A stretch of DNA of 64,000 bases from Pezicula radicicola (lineage: Eukaryota > Ascomycota > Leotiomycetes > Helotiales > Dermateaceae), in the NCBI GenBank assembly GCA_003008705.1, contig PDUO01000075.1:3704-67703 (forward strand). The letters run 5' to 3'. A program made the translations under genes and the position numbers. Of this stretch, positions 58,401 through 64,000 are shown in pieces; the first letter of the stretch is position 1, and each line of letters begins with the position of its first letter. The notes beneath the pieces are model-generated. The model was given only the letters and a program-made list of their open reading frames with translations, had not been told where the DNA came from and ran no database searches.

Positions 58401-59345
58401 TAGCAACTCTAGTCTGCAACTTATGGCTCTAATTTAGAATTGGGTTTACAAGTCTGTCCCGATCTCCTTAGAAGTCCTTATTACGTTGGGTCAGTAATTA
58501 AGGCTAAGTAAATCAGTATATATCCTGATTAATAACTGTTCAAAATTCGCAGATGTGTAGTTTTTTATCTCAAGGGAATTAAGTTAAGCAGCTGTCACCC
58601 TTTCAAAGGATCAAACAACTCCACTATCCAAATACCTCTTCTAGACTTCTTCAACTTACTAGCAAACTCTCCTTGGCATTTGCATGAATTTTGACAGCCC
58701 TAAAGTGGACTTTTTCGAAGCTGCGGATGGAAGTCGGCAAGGGTTCTGATCCTCATTCCGCCGTAAGCGACAAACTTTATTTTTGTGCATGTTCCAAGAT
58801 CTGCCCGAAAGAGTGTGCTGGTTGTAGGAATTAGATAGATTTAACGTTTACTTAGAAAGCTATACTTTGTAAAATTGGGGTTTGGAAGTGAGTGGAACAA
58901 AGAGAACTTTGTAGGATTAGCTAAAGTAATAGTTGTGGGGTTTAGTTGGGAGTTGAAGTCCAATTGAAGATTTCATGGCTTAGCGAGCGTTACAAGTTAT
59001 GCCTGGCACCTGCTGATTTTGTAAAAGGTGTTCATCTGTTCTTTTGACACCTTGGCAATCTCAACACTTGGCAATGAAGTCACATATTTCACCAAGCATT
59101 GAAAGGATTTTAAGACTGATTCAAGCAAAGTCATCTTTCATTTTCATGAAAAGAACTAGTCTAGTCTTTCTTTGCTGTCGACCAAGCTAACACCTAGGGC
59201 GGCCGTCCCTATTGAAAACTTCTGAGGACGACTGAGATCTGCTCACCACTCCCAGCTACCAGAGCCCAGCTTCCACAATAAAAACACCCTTAGAAATGAA
59301 AAATCTGTCCTAACCAATCAACTAATCCATCAACTATCAACCCAT
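55482..59345. other. 3.9-kb gene-poor spacer
   Basis: It lies upstream of the Zn2Cys6 gene and downstream of the small secreted peptide gene. Short frames (for example 55824-56180 +) have no family features. From about 57800 to 58650 the sequence turns AT-rich and TTAAGT-rich like the other decayed spacers. The stretch 57540-57780 reads like a fragment of old coding sequence, but every frame is broken. Confidence 0.45.
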
Positions 59346-59714
59346 TTATAGAGGCTGTTCAATGAATTAGTCAGAACTTTACTTTTAAAAGGATTTTTAG
59401 GGAGACCGGATGTACTCACTGGTGCATCGCAAGCCGCCTTGCATGCCTTTGAAGCAAGGCCGAGCGTTCCAATGGACTGTTTTCGCAAAGTTAGCAAAGA
59501 AATCACAGAAGAATTATCTGAAAAATGGGGCGATATGACTTACACAAGCTGCCTTGCAGGCAGTCTGGCAGACACTAAGAGCGGTGCCAGTAAGAGTACC
59601 ACAGGTACGCTTTTCAATGGCAAGTCCGGCTTCGACAGGAGCGGGGATTGCAATGGCCATGCTCATAGTGGCAGCAAAGAGAGCGGTGATGGTGAGGGTG
59701 CTGAAGAATTGCAT
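59346..59714 (-). CDS. Small secreted cysteine-rich peptide precursor
   Basis: Three exons, complement(59544..59714), (59420..59476) and (59346..59354), give 78 residues. Introns are 67 and 65 bp; the second has a GTGAGT donor and a good branch region (CTGACTAAT) before ACAG. If it were retained, the frame would add 27 residues beyond DAP before the next stop. Residues 1-22 form a signal peptide, 23-36 a propeptide ending in the Kex2 site EKR. The mature part (from Thr37) has six cysteines spaced C-x10-C-x3-C-x3-C-x11-C-x3-C (38, 49, 53, 57, 69, 73), with ACKAAC occurring twice. Paired C-x3-C motifs recall two disulfide-linked helices (alpha-hairpinin-like). I know no named family; effector, antimicrobial or signalling roles are guesses. 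Confidence 0.8.
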
Positions 59715-59873
59715 GATGAAGATTGTCTGGTTTGGTTTGGTTTTATTGAGATATGCTTGGCCGGCAAGAAAGATTGCTGAAGTAGAAGTTGGATTGAAGT
59801 GAAAGAAGCTGTTGGAGAATGGAAGTGATGAGCTGATGATTTGATGATGAGAAAAAATGTGAAGATGCCTTCT

Positions 59874-59883
59874 CTTTATATAG
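59874..59883 (-). promoter_or_regulatory. TATA box of the small secreted peptide gene
   Basis: The minus strand reads CTATATAAAG, 160 bp upstream of the ATG at 59714. This is a well-formed TATA element at a plausible distance and suggests strong, regulated expression. Confidence 0.6.
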
Positions 59884-61495
59884 TAAAAACAGCTTCAGAT
59901 ACTTTCCGCTGTCCCGTACTCTACTCGTACTCTCTCAACATGATCTCACGATTCTGAAGTTCTCAAAAACGCCTCGTTCAATTAACCAGCTCAATTTTTT
60001 CAAACAGGAGGATTTCATCCCTCAGACCCCAGAAATGGGAGCATTTTGACTTTCCCCACAATCCTCTTCACCTAACATTCGTTATTTTATGATTGTGAAG
60101 ATACCAAAGAAGTTGGAGTAGGAGTTGATGATGCCCCGGCTCGCCTGATCAAGCAGGGCTATGTGGTTGCTACCGATTATTCCTTCCTTCCTCGGTTAAG
60201 CGAGCACGTTCGAGTTTGATCTGCAAACACGAAGAATCCTATGGCTGAGATTCATCCAGAGAATAACAAGCTCACACCCCACATTAATTGGCAAAATAAA
60301 GTTCAGCCTCTATGTGGAACGGACAACGCCCTAATCCTACAGGTTACTGAACGGGCAGGTAAAACTTGCTCTCCTCAAGGCCATCGGTTTATGAGAGTCT
60401 GAAAAGGCTATTAGCTATCTATTTTAGATGTCCCAGAAAGTATATGAGAGAAATTGTTTAAAGCCTACAGCTGTACAATAAAAAGTAACCACCTAGTAAC
60501 ACTAATATCGGACCCAAAAGTAAATTCTAGAACCCATTCCCACTCTCGAGATTCAGGGGTTCAGCATCAGATAAACCTCATTCTAAGCTTTTGTCGCCAA
60601 ATTCCAAGATCCTTTCCGTCGATCGTTTGATCGATAAAATTCAATTCAGGACCCCACGCGCAGTGAGGCTGACTTAGTAAGGACAACCAATGGCTTCCTA
60701 GAGAATTCCCCATCGTTTAGGAACCGCATGTGATGTACTGTTCTGGTGGCTAGTGCTTCCATTCTATACGAAACCTACGAGACCGGTTCCTACGATGGAC
60801 AGTCCAGAATCTCAATAGAGGTTTCTAGGAAGGGAAACTTTAATGCAATAAAAATGCTCCATTTATCCCAGCACGGAAAACTCTTCATTCAGTCACCAAA
60901 ATCCTCTGAAGGCAAGATACTTCTGCGGCACTTTCAAGATCCGTTCCATCTACAGGTAAAGGAGGTATCTCATATCAGTCCTTTGGAGAGTACCAAGCAG
61001 TGCGTTCGAACATGGCAGAATGGGTTGCTCCCGAGGATCTCGTCCCATGACCGTGCTTCTCCACACTCTTCCTTCAAGTTTCATCTAATACCCGATCACA
61101 AAGACAGCCCCAACAACCCCGATGAGGCATTCTGTGGGAAGCAGCAACCCCATTTCTAGACTCGATACGTGCTCCATAAGAAGGAAATGAAGCTAGGGTG
61201 TATAAGGGGCTTAGAATCTGCAAGCTCCTACAAAATCCCCACCACAATACTGAAACTTTATCTTTTCTAAGCGAGGGCTTTCTATGAACCTTTGTCCTTC
61301 TACTGTAAGACTAATTGTCCTGTACTTCAGATTCAGATCTTCATCTTCTCTTTAGAGTGAAATCTCATTCAAAATATTACATTCCATCTCTTACATACCA
61401 TCATAACATCTCCAGAAACCTCACATCCAAAGACAAAAAGTCCAACCCAACCAATAACATTCCTTATTCAAAAACACCACCCCACCATCCAACAC
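59884..61495. other. Intergenic, no gene supported
   Basis: An open frame at 60746-61159 (+) starts with GTG and encodes 137 unfamiliar residues. It lacks an ATG and I do not call it. No other structure is evident. Confidence 0.45.
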
Positions 61496-62210
61496 CTATA
61501 AAAGATTACGAAACCAAAACCAAGCTTTCTGCAAATTAGACGGTTCCAAAATCTCCATCGTCTCCCTGGCCCTTCTCTCCTTCCTCAAATATCTACTCTC
61601 TAATCTCTTTTGCAACCTCTCCTTTCTCCTTCTATCCCACGCAAGATAATTCTCTGCTTCTTCCTGCCAATGACATGCAACAAATGGTTCTCCGTTTTCT
61701 AACTCTTCAAATGTTTTATATGTATTTGTAATGTTTTTCTTGAAACAATCTTCTTGGTATAAAAATATCGCTATATTTATCGGTTAGTAAGTTCTCTCTT
61801 TTTTGGGGTGAGGAGAGGAGAGAATATAACCTAGAGAAGGGAAAGAGGGGGGGAAGGGTATACGTACCAGTTTCTTCAATTAGAATTCTCCCCCTTATTC
61901 GAGCCTCTTCAGCTTCCTCGTCTCTATCTTCTTCCCACAAGATTTCTCTTAAAATTCGACCCGCTTCGTTTTCTTCGTCTAGGATTTCCGTCATCTCTTG
62001 TATTTGTATTTTTGATTGGCAGGCTTTTAATACCCCTTGAGATTTCAAATCTTTTGTAGTTAGAGATGTGGCTTCGATGTGAAGTTCATGGATAGTGTTT
62101 TGATTTTGGGCCGTTTCTTCATTATCTTCTTCTGAAGTTTCTATTGTGGCTTGCAATTTTGGATTGTAGGCTTTTGTTGTGGTTTGGTAATTTGAATCTT
62201 GTGTAGACAT
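61496..62210 (-). CDS. Unrecognised charged protein, two exons
   Basis: Exons are complement(61868..62210) and complement(61496..61770). The 97-bp intron (GTACGT, ATAG) restores one long frame of 205 residues from ATG at 62210 to TAG at 61496. The N-terminal half is Thr/Asn/Gln-rich and probably disordered (MSTQDSNYQTTTKAYNPK). Residues about 75-115 are strongly acidic helical (EILDEENEAGRILREILWEE, DRDEEAEEARIRGR). After the intron the protein becomes basic and helical, with conserved-looking FEELENGEPFVACHWQEEAE, WDRRRKERLQKRLESRYLRK and a Trp-rich end (KAWFWFRNLL). There is no signal peptide or membrane segment. I do not recognise a family. The long frame after splicing makes a real gene likely. 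Confidence 0.65.
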
Positions 62211-62924
62211 CTTTGAAATGAAACTTTCGGTATAAGCTCTGTATGAAATTTGCGACTTGGAGTCTCTAGACAAGCTCTTCAGGTGCTTCTTGTTAGTATC
62301 TGTTTTGGTTATACTGTTGTGGGTTCGTTGTCTTCAACAATAATCTTTTGTTTCAAGGAGTTGTTAGGATTCAATGTATATTTTTGTGTATGAAGTTTTT
62401 GTAGTTAGTTATTGTCTTTTGGACTGAATCTGAGGATCGTTTTTGTATAGTTTTTGTCAAATAAAATAACCTAGGAATATAGTAGTTACTAAAAAAAATC
62501 ACTTTAGACTAGTATTGCGTCGCGCTATCTTCGTAGTAAGTACACAGTTCAGTTTAAATAAAGTGGTCATGACTGACAAGTAAAGTAGGAAAGACATCGA
62601 TTCTACAGTAATGCGAAGGTTTTAAATCTAAAGGTGAGGTAGCTAGGCTTGAAGATACTTGTTAAATAGTTAATGAGCTACTTTTAAATGTCATTTATAA
62701 TTTCAAGTCTTACTAGCTTCTTTATTCTGTCTCTCTCTTCTTTTCTGCTTTTAATGAATTTTTAAATGAACTTTGAAGAGGGATATGCTTTGCTAGTAGT
62801 GTGCACAATATTTTTCATTACTTACTTCGTTTGGTCTAATTATACGAGGATGGCAATTAATTGTAATTCTTCTAGGTAGTCATCTTACTATAAAGTCAAA
62901 CCATTCTCTTCTAGAACCCAATCT
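62211..62924. other. AT-rich spacer
   Basis: It lies between the unrecognised gene's start and the aminotransferase's end. From 62460 on it is strongly AT-rich. No open frame or clear repeat is visible. Confidence 0.5.
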
Positions 62925-64000
62925 TCACACCACCTTAGGCTCAGACGCCTCATATAATGGCAACGTTCCCTCCGTATTCCTAAAAGCCTCCTCCATAATA
63001 CTCAATCCCAACTCTAAATTCTCATCAGAAATAGTAATCGGTGGAGCAATACGAAAGACACCACCGAAAGACTTCATCGTAGCCAAATTAGCCGAAAGAC
63101 CAAGCTCAATCATCTTCGTCGATAAACGACTTCCCAATTCAGGAGCTGGTTCCTTGGTCTCTCTATTTGCAACAATCTCAATACCGGCCATTAAACCCCG
63201 CCCTCGAACATCACCAATACAGCCATATCGAGACTGTAGAGTCCTGAGTGCAGCATGTAGCTTTACTCCCTTAGCGCGAGCACGATTTACGAGATCGTCT
63301 CGAACTACAATGTCGAGTACTTTTAGTCCAACGGCTGCTGGAAGAGGATCATTGACATGAGTAGTATAAAACATGTATCCGTTCTCCTGTGAGACCTTCG
63401 CAATCTCATTGCTTGTCACAACAGCACTAAGCGGTAACCCATTCCCTAGCGTCTTGCTAAGGGTCAAGATATCAGGTACAACGCCATCATGTTCAAAAGC
63501 GAACATATCTCCACAACGTCCAATACCTGTTTGAGCTTCATCAACAATCAAAAGCATGCCTCGTTTCTCACAGTGAGCTTTCATGGCTTTCATGTATCCA
63601 GGTGGAAGTGTAAGCATTCCTCCGGATGAAAGGATTGGTTCTAATATTACAGCGGCGAGTGAACCGCATGATGCACGGTCGACCATGTCCCAGCCGTAAT
63701 TGAGCTCGGTTTCCCAGTCGTAAGAGCCATCGGCTTTGCGGAAGATGGATCGATATGAATTTGGACTTGGGAGACTGTGGTTTCCAGGAATCTGAAAGTA
63801 TGTTAGCTTTCTATAACTGTAAATCATTGAATACAAAGCAGTGGATGCTTACCATTGGGCCGTAACCTTTGCGTCCTGAGTGGTACTGTTAAGAATAGGA
63901 AGTCAGTGAGTCCAAAATAGCGAGCTTGTGGATAGAATTAAAGAGAAGATAAAGAAACGATTACAAACCTGAGCTCCCACAGCGGCCCCTGTAACACCAT
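62925..64000 (-). CDS. Class-III PLP aminotransferase (dialkylglycine decarboxylase-like), 5' end outside window
   Basis: Pyridoxal-phosphate enzyme of the acetylornithine/ornithine/dialkylglycine group. Visible exons are complement(63969..>64000), (63853..63885) and (62925..63791), joined through GAAVGAQ-YHSGRKGYGPM-IPGNHSLPSPN; introns are 83 and 61 bp. The visible part has about 310 residues. Marks are LAAVILEPILSSGGM, LLIVDEAQTGIGRCGDMFAF (Asp binding the PLP pyridine nitrogen) and LTLSKTLGNGLPLSAVV (Schiff-base Lys), then DVRGRGLMAGIEIV and FRIAPPITIS. The order and the short YHSGRKGYGP segment resemble 2,2-dialkylglycine decarboxylases more than acetylornithine transaminases, but the substrate is not proven. 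The N-terminus lies beyond the right edge. Confidence 0.88.

Noticed and set aside
60746..61159. 137-codon plus-strand frame
   Set aside because: The start is GTG, no exon partners were found, and the composition gives no domain.

Overview
The window looks like nuclear DNA of a filamentous ascomycete. The evidence is short spliceosomal introns (about 50-170 bp, mostly GTRNGT donors), a fungal-type gene set (BimC kinesin-5, Zn2Cys6 and bZIP regulators, PIR/But2 wall protein, HET-like and CorA-like remnants), and AT-rich spacers whose repeats and dead genes show C-to-T/G-to-A decay like repeat-induced point mutation (RIP). A Leotiomycete is my best guess from protein flavour, but the sequence alone does not prove it.

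Layout. 1-3.6 kb: AT-rich tandem repeats, a secreted alpha-carbonic anhydrase (-), a 46-bp-arm inverted repeat and a 187-bp MITE-like element. 3.6-6.1 kb: a large Ser/Thr-rich secreted wall protein joining a PIR1-like N-terminal domain to a But2-like C-terminal domain (-). 7.7-12.1 kb: an accessory block with two decayed genes in divergent orientation, a HET-like gene (-) and a CorA-like membrane-protein gene (+), followed by an APH-type kinase (-). 15.4-32.4 kb: housekeeping core with PNG1 (-), UTP4 (-), PHAF1/UPF0183 (-) and kinesin-5 (+); the last two share a 418-bp divergent promoter. Within this core, 16.9-21.3 kb and 24.1-26.7 kb are gene-poor. 32.4-38 kb: repeat-rich, with a 186-bp MITE directly abutting a RIP-damaged Tc1/mariner element (they share one TA target site), then an aquaporin with a nonsense codon. 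42-55.5 kb: bZIP/DUF3425 regulator (+), type-2 NADH dehydrogenase with very short internal exons (-), mitochondrial Ile-tRNA synthetase ISM1 (-), an unknown decayed gene (+) and a Zn2Cys6 regulator (-). 59-64 kb: a tiny Kex2-type secreted cysteine-rich peptide (-), an unrecognised two-exon gene (-) and the 3' part of a class-III aminotransferase (-) running off the right edge.

The genes do not form one pathway or a recognisable secondary-metabolite cluster. Housekeeping genes (RNA processing, translation, mitosis, protein quality control, respiration) alternate with accessory, transposon-bearing and decaying DNA. The most novel-looking item is the 78-residue cysteine-rich secreted precursor at 59.3-59.7 kb, with an internally duplicated ACKAAC motif and a Kex2 site. 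The other notable signals are the HET/CorA-like relic pair and the MITE-Tc1 tandem.

Exon boundaries were worked out by hand from splice motifs and reading-frame continuity. Family names come from recognising conserved motifs, not from database searches.
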